Shown: in pieces, positions 13,438 through 25,541 of the stretch | Numbering within the stretch: position 1 is the first letter of the stretch | Layout of the letters: each line of letters begins with the position of its first letter | Source of the DNA: Gonatopus flavifemur | Taxonomy: Eukaryota > Arthropoda > Insecta > Hymenoptera > Dryinidae | Direction of reading: 5' to 3' | NCBI GenBank assembly: GCA_018340375.1 | Contig: JAFFJZ010000006.1 | Location: 29,208,001-29,272,000, forward strand | DNA length: 64,000 nucleotides | Notes under the pieces: generated by a model | Seen by the model: the letters and a program-made list of their open reading frames with translations, nothing else | What the model was told of the DNA's origin: nothing | The model's database searches: none | Made by a program: the position numbers and the translations under genes

Positions 13438-14034
13438 ATATTAACATCGAGGAAGGACAGTAAACCCTCCTCTATAGTGTTGCAGGACATCTCTCTCGTT
13501 CAAATGTATTTCTTCATCATAGAGTGGAGAAGACACCATTCGGCACTATTGAGAGAGTTAACTGTACTTCGTCCTTCGAGTATTAGATGCTCTGAGAAGA
13601 GACAGGGAAGTGTTCCCCAACCATGAGAGTAGAACGTTGCTGCCATCATGCAACTGATTCTATTTCAATTTTCCCTGTCTATGACCTTTTTTTGACTTGA
13701 TATTCTCACGATCGATCATTCAATTCGTGTACAATAATTTCAATTGATTCACCGAATAACACATTTTCAAATACAAAAGATCCTTTAACTTGGAATGGTC
13801 AATTGAAAGAGAGATCTTCTACCGAGAAAAGAAGTTGATTTCACATCTGTGTTGTACCTAATATACGGAATGTTTGAGACGTAACATGTCTTGAATGTTT
13901 GGTAGAGCAAACCCTGATTGGGGGTGATTACATAATGTAAGCCAGACGTCAAACGTGAGTAGAAGAAAGAATGAGTGATTTGTGCCAGACTATATGTCGA
14001 CACTTCAAAAGTCACTTCTTCTTCTACTGCTTCC

Positions 14035-14220
14035 ACATTGTGAAAAAATGTGAGGGTTTTTTCCTTCACAATGTTGGTGGATTTTTTCACCATTTTGAGG
14101 AACTATTTTGATTTTTGGGTGTTGAATCTTCTACAAATGAAGTAACATTCCCCACCTATGGACGAACTTTGCTGTCACCATTTTTTCCGGGGAAAATCCA
14201 CAATGATTTTTTTACAATGT
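14035..14220. mobile_element. Degenerate TIR element, ACATTGT ends
   Basis: The inverted ends are ACATTGTGAAAAAATGTG on the left and the complement of ACATTGTAAAAAAATCATTG on the right. Inside them are GGATTTTTTC/GGATTTTCCCC words in both orientations. Arms are imperfect, so this is an older copy. Non-coding. Confidence 0.5.
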
Positions 14221-16175
14221 AAGTGATAACGAGGCAAAAAGATATCGCTATACTACTTACTCTTACCTTGATCTGAATCTTAACTTTTTATAATTAAGCA
14301 ACTTTGCAGTACAGGAAAGAATTCAAGGATATAATGAATTTATAGATTATTCTTTATGGATATCCAACAAATTTCTCCCTCAATTGATGAATGTTTGTCT
14401 CGGTCTGTCCCGGATTTTCCAATTCAGAGAATAAGTACAATATATTCTATTGCAAGAAGATCCGACTGATTCTCATCGGTTCGTTGGTAGTTCTTGGTAG
14501 AAGAAAATTAACTAAATTACAGCGTGAAGATCTACATGTTCGGAGATTACGGGAAGAAACGAAGTAGAAATTCAACCTCGCAACCGCACCAAGGGTTCAC
14601 GCGATCAATGTAAACACAGCACCACCATACGTGACTTTGAAAATTGTATATACATCTCATACTCGCAACAGGATCTAATAATAGAATCAAGCTCACGGTT
14701 AACGTATGTTATGTCATAGAGGTGTATATGTTTACATAATCAACCCCGCTCCGTAGTTTCTAACCTTGCAGTTTTTGTATACTGCACTAATTTTGTCGTC
14801 TTGTGTCTAAACTGTGAAATCTAAACACGGTTATAAATATATTCCGATCGAAGAAATATGTTCTATTACGCGCAAGGCGTGAGGCAAATCCGTCAAGTGG
14901 ATGTTCCTCTCTAAGCAAATCTACTTGATGATGATGATGATGATGATGATGAATCCGATAGTAGGGTACTGAAAGCTTTTATCGAATCTTCCTTTGGAGA
15001 TAATATTCGCATGCCATTTATTTCATCATTTCAAGGATACGCAAAGATATTTTCCTTCCCCTCCTGGTGGCACTACACCGAGGCTACACAGCTGAATTGG
15101 AATCAAATCGAAACACCCTGAGAAAATTCGTATTTGTATCTCAACGACTCATGTGGAGTTCTTCTCAATCGGAAGATGCAAAATTCGCCGCGAAGGTAAC
15201 TGGTAAATCATCGTATTTATATGGACATTGCAATTCCATTTCAAAGATCACTCGAGCGTTTGCATCAGCAAGCGCGCTCATTAATCTTAATTGAAAAGTA
15301 GTATATGTATCTCGTTAAAGAAGTGTTCCTCTATAAATACGAAATACGCGTATATAAGGTTTGTTCCTGGGAACGACTTTTGATTAATGTCCATACTTGT
15401 GAATATTTCAGAGACTTAAGCAGAAATGCGTACACGCAGAACAGTGCAATAAAAGCAAAGAACCGCGCGTGACGACACTGCGACATCCGCATAGATATGT
15501 AGAAAGGTGCCTCATCCTTGGATGCGGTTAGGCTTAGCGAAAACCGCAAATCGGTAAGCGAGGGAGAGATCTCTTGAAATTCAAGCGATTCGACCGAAGA
15601 TCCTTGAGGACAGAAAATCAAGAAAAACCGCGACCCTATAATAATACCGCGGAGAATAATCTTGATTTCGTAACTCGATTAAAATGCTCCTGCTGTTGTG
15701 ATTTTGTCAAATTGAACTTTCAATTTGCAGTATGTATGAGGGGAAAACACGGGAGGAGAAAAAATCTACTAGATGTCCACGATTCGAATACCGAATTTTC
15801 ATCTGTCACACGAACGAGAAACGAAGGAAGAAACTTCTTACTTGAAACGTACGAAAGTGGAACAGATTAAAATATACACCATATATCCATGAATTCGTGC
15901 AGATCACGTAGGAAGCTCGTTTGTATTATATGCATTCAGGTATTTGTGCGCATGACCGACGCATTCAAACTTACAATTATTATTATTATCATTATATTAT
16001 TCCTGCGCACACCTGGAAATGCACAATAAAACTACACGAGTCGACGTTCAAGAGTTTTTAGTTGTGCACAAATTTCCGAGAGAAACTCAGAATCGTGAAT
16101 CCTTTGGGGAACACGGACTTCAAGTACCAGTTGATTACGTGAATGTTGGGTCATTTATCTTAGATTGGGATCGTG
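14221..16175. other. No gene recognised; GAT microsatellite
   Basis: No supported exon or RNA gene is seen. A GAT trinucleotide tract lies at 14927-14952. Frames of 75-98 codons near 15.1-15.9 kb carry no recognisable motif and are overlapped by a frame of similar length on the other strand. Confidence 0.5.
14927..14952. repeat. GAT trinucleotide microsatellite
   Basis: About eight and a half GAT triplets occur without interruption. Confidence 0.95.
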
Positions 16176-16344
16176 CACTGAAAAAACAAAAAGAACTATG
16201 CTTCGTGTAACCATCTAAACCGATTTTAATTACAGTTAACCTCACGGATAGTCTATATTCAGATCACTCTGAACATCTGTGAGGTTAGCTGTAATTAAAA
16301 TATGTTCATTTGGTTACAGGAACCATCCTTTTTTTTTCATTGTG
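16176..16344. mobile_element. Compact hairpin MITE
   Basis: A 169-bp near-palindrome. Outer ends read CACTGAAAAAAC and, from the right, CACAATGAAAAAAAAAGG. The inner arms pair from GTAACC (16207) to GGTTAC (16317) and most strongly over 16223-16250 against 16274-16299 (ATTTTAATTACAG, then TTAACCTCACGG, against the mirror). The loop is about 20 bases. If transcribed, the inner part would form an almost perfect 27-bp stem, similar to a small-RNA precursor. Confidence 0.65.
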
Positions 16345-17379
16345 TTGTGTTTCAAAATAATAAAGAGCTGGCGGTTATCGATTTCTGGTTGTCATTCTTC
16401 ACAAAGATTATTCAATTTTATTTCATTTTATAGCGGATTATATGAAAAAGCGGAGATATTAAACAATTATTTTCCTACACGAAAAATACGTAAAATATCT
16501 TACCACACGAAATTCATTGTACACCAATTTTTACCGAGTTGCGCAATATTCTACACAATATAAATATACTCATTTATTATATTACACAAATATTCACTGC
16601 ACATGAATATTCATTCCGCCCCCCCCCCTCCCTCCTTTTCACCGTAAAATTATAGAACCTATCAATGAATTCCATTAAAGAGTAAAAAAAACCCTTTTAA
16701 TTTACAAAAGTTAATAAATATTCATCAGAAGCTCGGAATAATACGAGCAAATGAATAATCCTGTACCAAAGATTTATTCCCGAGATATCATCTTGTTGTA
16801 TTTGACTTCCCTCCGCCTAATTTCTCTCTTTTTTTTCTTTGAACTTTCATTTCAATCGAGCATACATATGTGAATAATCTTGTAAATCATAATGAGCGTG
16901 CTGCGATACAAGTGGTACATAACGTATCTTGCGAACGTGGATAATGTGAAGTGTAGTACCGAAGAGGTAAGAGAAGAGAGACCCCAGGTCGAGGCGTCTT
17001 TTGATTTTTTCTTTCCGGGTTGGTGGATGAGCAATAGCATAACGCGTGATGTACGAATGCGAAAACGTGTAAAACGCGTAGGTGCTACGTGAACGCTTTT
17101 CAGACATGATCTACAGCAATGTATAACTTTACTATACGGAAATGAAAGTCTGTCTGAAATTGAATTCAACACCGAATTCGTGGATTTAGAGTTCGATTGG
17201 TTCTTTATTCCGTTAAAGATTCAAGACTTTTTAGTTAAGAGACTAGGTATTTGTTAGTATTTTGTTGATGTTCATACTGGTTCGAAGAAGAGAATTGCAA
17301 AAAGACCCGAAAAAGAGTTTCTTCGAGTTTCGTTTAAATTGGTTGAGAGATATGGAAACAATGCTTTTGCAACCCGCAA
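16345..17379. other. No gene recognised
   Basis: No supported gene. A poly-C run lies at about 16620-16628. Otherwise the sequence is A+T-rich and unremarkable. Confidence 0.5.
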
Positions 17380-17465
17380 CCCTAGTAGGAATGACTCTAG
17401 CCACCTCATAGTTAATGTCAAGGCTCTTTCTAGTGACTAGCTTCCCTGCTGCTAGCCCCTTGGAA

Positions 17466-17799
17466 CCCGGGTAGAAATACGAATCGGCCCATTTCCGGCC
17501 CTGTTCAGACCCTGGTTAGGAAGGACCACTCTCCAATCGGGGAAATTTCTACACTGAGAAAACAGATATCTTGAAAAATACCATAATTTATGGATTTTTG
17601 GCGTTAGTCTGACCCGAGTCACTCCTTCCTCATAAAATCCCCAGCCATTATGGTACTTTTAGAGGTATCTTCAAGTAAATATTTTGACTCGGGTTAGACC
17701 AACGCCAAAACTCCATAAATTATGGTATTTTTCAAGATACCTTTTTCTCTTTGTACCTGGGAAGGTGCTAGACAACCCCTATAATTATTTTCACTAGGG
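17466..17799. mobile_element. CCCGGGTAGAAAT-ended element with nested MITE
   Basis: The left end reads CCCGGGTAGAAATACGAATCGG. The right end, in reverse complement, reads CCCTAGTGAAAATAATTATAG, a member of the family at 13294. The body is interrupted by the 17552-17753 element, which sits at a TA inside the sequence. A further CCCTAGTAGGAATGACTCTAG terminus lies just left at 17380 and may belong to another fragment of the same family. Confidence 0.55.
17552..17753. mobile_element. TA-flanked foldback MITE inserted in another element
   Basis: This 202-bp element has ends CACTGAGAAAACAG and, from the right, CAAAGAGAAAAAGG. A nearly perfect inverted stretch of about 50 bases follows: TATCTTGAAAAATACCATAA, then TTTATGGATTTTTGGCGTT, then CCCGAGTCA. 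TA occurs on both outer sides (17550-17551 and 17754-17755). The high arm identity suggests it is younger than the host element around it. Confidence 0.8.
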
Positions 17800-17887
17800 A
17801 ATATTTCGTGCTTCGTGCCTATAAATTGGCAGAGTTTTTTTTTTTCTCATCTCATGAAAATTTTCCAACTTCAATCTCATCTTCCTT

Positions 17888-18032
17888 CACTCAGAAAAAG
17901 GGTCTAATTGAATATCGAACGCTGAGGGAATTTAATTGCGATAAATAAATTTGATGTTTCATTCACATATCAGAAAACTATAGATTTTTATTTGGCCCAG
18001 CTGGAATGTTAATTGGAATCTTTCTCTCAGTG
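17888..18032. mobile_element. Small TIR element, CACT(C/G)AG ends
   Basis: The inverted ends are CACTCAGAAAAAGGGTCTAA and, from the right, CACTGAGAGAAAGATTCCAA. The 145-bp interval has no coding content. It lies 135 bp from the previous element and shares the CACTGAG terminus with it. Confidence 0.5.
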
Positions 18033-20980
18033 TGGTACCTGCTTTCATGAATCCTAATTATTCCTAATGTAAAATCAAGAATTTCTTCCTCACAATTTCT
18101 TCCTCGTCGGGCAAACTTCGTAATTGAGCATAAGTCCGACTGGGATTTCTGACTGACCATCGTTCAGAGACAGAGAAAATTTTCAAAGGGATGCTGAGAT
18201 GGGGGAGAGAGAAAAGGGAGTGAAGAAGTAAGAAGTCAAGACGCAAATAGAACGCCCAAGTTAGCCTAACGGGTCTGCAAGGCGAAGAAAGAGAGAAGTC
18301 TGACCAAGCACATGCCTTACCAACCATTTCCTTCATGCGCGTGCTTCATGGTTTCTTCTTGACACCTTCCCTTCCGTCCGATCAACAGATATATCGATCG
18401 ATATTCAATCGAATCTACATTCGCTCGTTAACGATTGATCCATTGATAACATCATTACCTGCTTCGAATTCTATTCTCATCTATAAATGAATTTTCATTC
18501 GATTCGTCGTGAATACGTTCGCTACGAATTAACTAAATCGAGCGACAAGTATATAAATATTCTTGTACAGGAAAGAAAACAGCATCCCGTGTATCGAAAA
18601 AAACTTGATTCCAATTTGCCAACAAGGATTTTGTCGACGTAGGAAAATTTCGATGATTTTTTTGCAGTTGAACCAAACACAAAAGCATTCGGGAATTCTC
18701 GAGGAAGTACCGCGGAGGTGTTGATGTTGTTGTTATTACGAGCACAAGTCTACCATCAGACGAAAAAGTAGAGGAGCTACGGGACGACGAACATACACAT
18801 AAGTTCCATTACAGAAAGAACGAAGCAACTGGCGACAGCTTTATGAAATCATCGTCTCCTCTACCATCTCTTTCCCCCTCATTCTCTTGTAGCGAACTTA
18901 AAAAGTTTCTCGAAGAGAGCTTTTTCTCGACCCTCTGGGTGCCATAAGAATAAGAGAAAGTCGATCTCTCTCACGAGAGAGAGGAAGCCTTTTTAATTCA
19001 ACGAATAAAGAAGTCGTCGAATCACAAACTACTCCTCCTCCTCCTCCTCCATTCCTCCTTTTGCCACCGCACCTGCCAGCTATAATTCTTCCAGAACCGC
19101 GCGAGAGTCTCGAGAGAAAAATAATTCCTAAATTCTCAATTTCCTTTTTGCTCTAATATATACTTTAGCGAGTCTTCGTTTCGATGCTGACGTTATGCCA
19201 GAGGCGAATGTAAGAGGATATACGCGTAATATGAAGAGAAAAAGAAGAACAATAAAGGAGGAAAAAAAAGCACTTATCTATTTCCAGTTGAATCTCATTT
19301 GAATCGAGGGATCATTAAAATTTATTTTATAGTACACTCCGTGCGATATATGGCACGATAAATTGCCGAGATTTTACTTTAATCTTCTTCTTGGGGTACT
19401 TTGAAAATTCTCACCGGATACTGGCAGATCGTAAAAGGAATTATGTCGCCAATATCGTTTGAAATTCGTCCATTCTTCGAACAAATTTTGCTATTTACTT
19501 TGGCGAAGATATTTTGAGAATTTGTGTGAATGATGTTATATGGATGAAATTGCATAAACAATTCACCTTTTTATAACAGTTCCAGTTGAATATGGAGCCA
19601 CGAGAAATTTGGTTCATTCGCTACAACTAAATCTCTTATTCTTCATACTTATTCATATATCCAGATAACTAGAAAAATAGTAAATGACAGTACTACAACT
19701 TCAATTCAACCTAGCATTATACGAACTAAATGATACATTTCTATTCCTTGAAATTATTGTTTATAGTCTCTGATTCAGAACTAATCCTATAGTAGATACT
19801 TGCGAGAGATCAACACACGTGATCAGATTGGACCACAATCTTTCAATCAACTCTTCCAACGAATGAAATACAACACGTGCCAGGGATATGGAAATTCCAT
19901 TTGATCTAATAAAATTTCCCACGAAAGTAACGCACAAGCACAAATATGATATCCATATCCTTTACCGTGCCTTCGTGCGTGACAAGTACGCGTTACACGC
20001 ATATACGCAAACACTCGTATATACACAAATTTCATATACCAAAATTATACGTATTATCATCCGCAATCTTATTTGCATCTCGAACGATTGCGTCCAGTCT
20101 TTTACGCGTGCATATATAAGAAATTCTATGAAAGAGAGGTACAGAATCCTCAGGGATTCTTTCACGGAACGTGATCTCATCTTCCTGGGTGGATCCATGT
20201 TACTTGCACAACACACATGTTGTTGGCCTCGAAGGAAAACCCACACGTGCTCTTTTGTGCATTCGCGAAATCGCACGCGCCTAAGGATTATGGATACACA
20301 TAAGCCGTAAGCTTGAACGATAGAGGAAAGAAAAGAAGATCCAAGTGGGCGGGTTAAAGGAACTCATGCAAACATTTCACTTCGGCTCAACGGCAACGGC
20401 GGCGGCAGCAGCAGCAGCAGCAGCTAATATTGGAAAGATAGAAAAGTTTCGTACACGTAAATCGTGCGTAATTTCTTCCCGCGAGTTGCCACGTACGCGT
20501 AATCATTCGAATCGCAATACTCTTTGAAAAGGAGACATATAGATTACCGCGGTGTCCCATTTGGTCCCGCGCAATGTCCCAGGTGAGCGAAGAAGATATC
20601 GTTACACGGTACGTGTCCCATTTATAAAGAGCGTACACGCGATATGTTTGTACGTATGTATAATAAGAGTATGTCAACCTATGTGCGATACAAGAATTCC
20701 CACCCACGCTGACCTACGGTCAAATATACGAAATACACGGTGAAATAATATTTCTACAATTCAACGCTCTCATCCTGGCAATTTGTTCTGCAGATGGACG
20801 TATATATACGTTGCAGTTAGGTGCTTGTTTTTACGAAATCCCCAGTGACCGCTGAATTTCTCTTGACATGTTTCTCTCTTTCTTTTTTCCTCCTGGAGAT
20901 ATCAGCGTGTATTCTCGTTATCAATATTTCGCGTCGATTAATGAAAGATATGGTCGAAGTGTTGGGGAAAAAACGTCGAT
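18033..20980. other. No gene recognised; short microsatellites
   Basis: No supported gene. Present are a CTC tract (19032-19050), a GCA/GGC tract (20391-20424) and pyrimidine tracts. Two long opposed frames at 19.9-20.3 kb (140 and 104 codons) overlap each other on the two strands and carry no domain, so neither is supported. Confidence 0.5.
20391..20424. repeat. GGC/AGC trinucleotide tract
   Basis: About eleven GCN triplets, mostly GCA, occur in a row. It would read as poly-Ala, poly-Gln or poly-Ser, but there is no supported gene around it. Confidence 0.9.
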
Positions 20981-20989
20981 ATCGGTATA

Positions 20990-21193
20990 TTTTAGTCATC
21001 TACGTTAGCTGCCTGAACCAACTAAAATACTCTGTAAGTTGCCAGGTATTTACGTTAGTTAGTGCAACCATCGAGTTAGCAGAGGCAGCTGAAGTGATAC
21101 TTGTCCTGACAACTAAGTAAAAATCGACTATTTAAGTAGTTGCTGCTGTACTTGGGCTCATTTTCAGCTACAGTCTCTTCTCCCAGGGTGTAT
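20990..21193. repeat. Degenerate relative of the 3074 element
   Basis: The segment contains ACTTGTCCTGACAACTAAGT and TTTAAGTAGTTGCTGC, which match the body words of the element at 3074-3204 (ACTTGTCCTGACTATTAAGT and TTAAATAGTTGCTGC). It ends near CAGGGTGTA, a possible worn CAC..TGTA-type terminus. The left terminus was not identified. Confidence 0.4.
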
Positions 21194-23237
21194 ATTTTCT
21201 TCCTGCTCGCGTTGTTATTGAAATTGACCGAAACCAGGGAGAAAAGCGCGACAGAAGTCAAATCTATGAATACATAAACGTATGTAAACAGGAAACATTG
21301 AGTACGTATGAAACCCGTCATTTGATACTCAATTGAATCGATAATCGATGTAAACAGCGGCATGTGCGACATGCTTGAATGCCAGCAACTATTTATCGCG
21401 GTAATTGCATGTTCCGTACGAACCAGTATTCTCCCTCGACATTTCGCCTCGCTGTTATACACTTTGCAAAAAGTAATCGACTCGGCATATACATCGGCCA
21501 GTTATTAATTCTTTCTTGTTGTTGTTGTCGTCGTAGTCGTCATTTTATTAGGCTCCGATGCGCTCTTTGCGCGCCGAAAGGAATGAAAGAAGAAGGAAGT
21601 TGGGAGAAAAAAAGCGGTGCGCGCACAAATACGTGCACTCTCGAGAGACGCATACAAAAAATCATGGACAAATCATTTCGGTCGGCCGTATGCAAATTCT
21701 GTGGATAATAGGGAGAGAGGTGTTGGTGCCGTAGCCGCTGCTGTTGTTACTCCCTTAGCTCCACGGTAATCATACCATGGAACGGGCACAGTCCCGGCCC
21801 CTATCGGACAGCTTTTTCGCTCGAAGGTGTAAACGACTGTGCGTCGTGCGGTTACTTAAACCCGTTTCCAGATCGATCTGTTGTATAAACGACTCTTGGG
21901 TCCAGAACAACGGTGGCGGCAACGGCAACGGCAACGACTGTGGCAACCACCACAGTTAAGACATTATCTCGACAGCGCTTTGTAAAAAGTCACGAGTTGC
22001 GAAATGCATCGACGTGATGTACGTTTAGCGGTGCGCCTCCTTCCTCTCTCTCTCTCTCTCTCCCCGAAAAGAAAACTCGCGAGAGATCCATTACGTAATC
22101 TCACGTATAATCGAAAACTTGACGGCAGCATGATACAAGATGCTACGAATATGAAAATGTATCGGCTTGTTATTGCTGTTGTTGGGTGGTTTCTTTTTAG
22201 TGCTGGAATTATGCGCATACATCTTCCCGTTACATATGTTCGTGCATAAATTTGCATTATTCTTCATATTAATTCCGAATAAGAAATGTAATCAAGAGGG
22301 AAGGTATGAGAGAATCGTTCCAATATCACTTGCCTTTCTTCATCATTCGATTCATCACTTTGGTTCATCGAGTGCAGTTTTGCGTCTATCGTCGCGATGG
22401 GATCGAGTTAACGAAACTATGGGATATGGAATCGTGTATGTCGTCGGTAATTCGACGCACTTTTTTCTCCTCGTTCCACATTCGAGGTATATAATAAGCA
22501 ACTTCCATACACATTGATGTGTTCCCTGTCCCCAGTGTGTATAATTATACGATGCATGCCGATAAATTTGTGACTTTACGCTTTCCAACGAGTATCGGTT
22601 TGACTCACTCCACAGGCGAGTTGAAAAAAAAGAAAAAACAACAACAGGCGGGTAGACTTACTCATGAACCTGATGGTACATATATATATAAGTATATACA
22701 AACTCTTACAGTTTACAAGAACTTACGTAAGAAGAAACTCTTTCGACGATCGACCTCGAAGAGGCCGTATATCGTTTCATCATCTTTTTTCTGTGTCTCT
22801 CGTTGTTCTTGTCGCGTAGCGTAGCATCGTGTACGTACATCCCATTTGAATCACATCGAACGACTATCTAAGAAAGCTGTGTCTAAGTCGGAGCGGAGTT
22901 TCATGTTTCGCGCTCATATCTGGAGGAGCAAAAAAATCATAATAAGGAATATCGTGACCAAAGTCAGTAGAATCGATGGATTGGTGGATCTCTCAATCAA
23001 TGACGAGCGGTAGAATTGTTTGATCTCGTTCAGCCTTGTTGAGTCAAGTGGGAATTTCATCGTATGGGAAAGTTTGGAAATCGAAGCAAGCAATCAAGTA
23101 ATATATGACGGTAGGATAAATTATTGTTGGACGTGTCGGTGTTTTGCGACGAGGATGTAAGGGTATTTAGAAATTCACTTGTTTTTATGCTGATGGGAAT
23201 TTCTTCTTCGCCATCCAATTTTTCAGGTGGAACCGTA
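21194..23237. other. No gene recognised
   Basis: No supported gene. It has short GTT/GTC (about 21513-21540), GGC/AAC (about 21910-21938) and CT (22043-22062) tracts. Several overlapping frames of 60-128 codons on both strands lack recognisable motifs. Confidence 0.5.
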
Positions 23238-24340
23238 CACTGTAAAAAAAAACTGGAAATTTACTGTGCAACTGGACTGGAAATTTCCAGTGCTAGTACT
23301 GGAATATGGATATTCCAGTACATGTACAGAGATTTTGTTGTTACGTTACTGAAAATTTACCAAGCATAACTGAAAATTCAGTCATTGTACTGGAATTTTC
23401 AAGTTTGAGATGATGTACTGAAATTTTGCCATGATTTCGCGAAAATTTTACCGGCTCGTACTACAATTTTATAGTTCTTGTGCACCAAAAAAAAATATTC
23501 CCTCAAAAAGGACTTGAGAAAAAATTTGGAATTTAGAAAAAAAAACCTAATCGTTGGTATACTGGAATTATACAGGTTTTTAACTGCAATTCTCAGGTTT
23601 TGTGATGGAATTTTCCAGTTACTATGCAATTGAATTATACAGGTTTTGAACTGCAATTTTCAGGTCGTGTGATGGAATTTTCCAGTTGCTATGCAACGGA
23701 ATTTAATCACTGTTGCACTGAAATTTTCCACTTCTATTGGACTTCGTCATTTCTGGCAGGAAAAATTTCAAGTCTTTATATTAAAAATTTCCTGATTGAG
23801 ATTTTGAATAATAATTGTAATTGTAGCCAATGAAATTGATATATGAGGTTTTTCCAAGACTTATCCTCTTGTGTTCTAGATATGAAGCATATGTAGTAAC
23901 CCAAGCTGGCCTTCCAACATGTCGTGCTATAGCTCATCGGTTAGGTCTTAGGTTTCAGTTGGTAGGCAGGTAGAAAAGTGTGGGTTCAAATCCTGTTAGG
24001 TAGACATGAGTTTCTGTCCATCCAAATGAACGATCAAAAGTTTCTCAATCATCTTGGAACACAAGGACCCTGCAAAATCACTTTGCGTGAGCAATTTTTT
24101 TTCAATTTTCATGGATATTTTCAGCATTAATTTTCCAGTACATGTCCTGGAAAAGTCCAGCTCGTGTACTGAAAAATTCCAGTACCGAGGCTCAGAAAAT
24201 TTCCAGTTTTGATGCGGGAATTCCATAACGTTTGCACTGAATTTTTGCAGTACAAATGTGCTGAAATTTTCCGGTACATGTACAGGTTAATGACTTCCAG
24301 TACATGTACTGGAATTTTCCGGTGAAATTTTTTTACAGTG
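23238..24340. mobile_element. 1.1-kb TA-flanked element built of CTGGAATTTTCCAG words
   Basis: Inverted ends CACTGTAAAAAAA and TTTTTTTACAGTG are flanked by TA on both sides (23236-23237 and 24341-24342). Both flanks of the interior consist of many degenerate copies of a palindromic word close to TACTGGAATTTTCCAGTA, spaced roughly 25-45 bases apart (23250-23750 and 24130-24325). The middle (about 23880-24110) differs and contains a tRNA-like block. There is no transposase frame. It ends about 870 bp before the first peptide gene. Confidence 0.8.
23925..24100 (+). mobile_element. tRNA-derived SINE-like segment
   Basis: A possible pol III A box (TAGCTCATCGGTTAGG, starting about 23930) is followed by a B box (GGTTCAAATCC, 23983-23993). 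The 53-base offset is slightly longer than in a standard tRNA. No cloverleaf with paired acceptor ends can be drawn, so this is not a functional tRNA gene. It sits inside the 23238-24340 element and may be a SINE insertion or tRNA-derived filler captured by it. Confidence 0.45.
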
Positions 24341-24416
24341 TACTCGAAAGAATTCCATCAATACTTTCCGAAACGAGCACGATTTTGCTCATCAAGGGAT
24401 TTTGACAGCTCCCTGT

Positions 24417-24841
24417 CACCAATAATCGGAATTCTCTCATATGCAGCAACCGGAAAATTCCGATGCCATAAATTGAACTGAGAATTCCAAACTTTATGGA
24501 ATTTTTACCACGATTTCACAGTCAATTTCTGGACTCCCAAATATTTATGTGAAGTTTTGCACTATGGTTATTGTTTTCTCTCCTGTCAAATGTTTTGGTT
24601 ATCCTAGAGGAATCTCATTGTATAAGAATAAATAAACAATCCCTCTTTTGGGTTCAAATCATATGGTAACCCGTAAAAAATTTCTTTGAAAAAATTAGTA
24701 AAAATTCTGTAAAATCGTGGTAAAAATCTCATAAAATTTAGAATTTCCAGTTAAACTCATACTTGAAAAATCGGTTTCTCATTAAACGATTGGAATTTCC
24801 CGGTTGCTGTATACAGAGATATTCCGATTATTCTTATAGTG
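24417..24841. mobile_element. TIR element upstream of the first peptide gene
   Basis: The arms pair over about 45 bases. The left has AATAATCGGAATTCTCTCAT then GCAGCAACCGGAAAATTCC. The right, in reverse complement, has AATAATCGGAATATCTCTGT then ACAGCAACCGGGAAATTCC. Termini are CACCAATAATCGG (left) and CACTATAAGAATAATCGG (right). The interior holds GGAATTTTTACCACG-like words. It is non-coding and ends 368 bp before the start codon at 25209. Confidence 0.65.
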
Positions 24842-25208
24842 TATATATATTAGCGGGAATATAAAACCTCGAGGATTGGATATTACTTTTTCCATAAGCA
24901 AAGTATAAAGACGTCCTCGAAACACGAGGAAAAAATATAAATATAGAAAGTTTTATTACCAATCGATTGTATCATAAAAAGTTCAGTTATCGAACATGAA
25001 AACGTATTCTTTCACAGTATGATTCCTCTCGATCCAGTTAGTTTTTATCCCTACCATTTCATCATTCATCTCATACTCTTCTGACAATTGGCGATTGACG
25101 AATCAGTTTAGTGAAACGGGACAAATTTCATAGTCTCAGTGGAAAAAATATCCTCAACTTATCCCGAATTGTTTGAAAAACTGAACTTTTCCCATCCTCT
25201 AACTCAAA

Positions 25209-25541
25209 ATGTTGACGGAAAGAATCGTCATTATCTGCTTCATGATCTGTATTGCGATTTCAACCACTAACGGCGCTATTAACAGCTTGAAAGAGTTTAA
25301 TGAATTAAAAGGTATGACAATATAAATGAAGAAACTGTTGGTTTTTCAAGTATAATTGACAATTATTTTATTTATAGTGAAATGTAGAGAACGTTGTCAC
25401 TTTTGCGTTGATATAGCGGAACCAGTCCGTGGCCTGGGATTCGATGTCGAAAAATGTGTCAGAGATTGTGAAAACATTCCAGAAGAGATATTGGGACGAA
25501 AATGTCGAAGACTGAATGCATATTCTCGTTTTGAATTGTAA
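25209..25541 (+). CDS. Small secreted six-cysteine peptide, copy 1 (two exons)
   Basis: Two exons are read as 25209-25311 and 25378-25541, with a 66-bp intron (GTATGA..TTATAG, phase 1), giving 88 residues. Residues 1-22 form a signal peptide: a charged start, then a hydrophobic core, with cleavage likely after the Thr-Asn-Gly near residue 22. The mature part (about 66 residues) has six cysteines spaced C-x3-C-x2-C-x16-C-x3-C-x11-C, all encoded by exon 2. Between C3 and C4 it has the motif E-P-x2-G-x2-F-D. The start is the first ATG of the exon, in a favourable AAAATG context. The adjacent gene at 27579 matches it in exon-1 length (103 nt), intron phase and every cysteine interval, which is strong evidence that both are real genes. 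A variant polyadenylation signal AATACA lies at 25564-25569. The family is not recognised by name. A secreted regulatory peptide or a venom-type peptide are both possible, and function is not inferable from sequence alone. Confidence 0.82.

Noticed and set aside
19888..20310. 140-codon plus-strand frame
   Set aside because: Mirrored by a 104-codon minus-strand frame; composition follows TATA/ACG-rich DNA and there is no domain.
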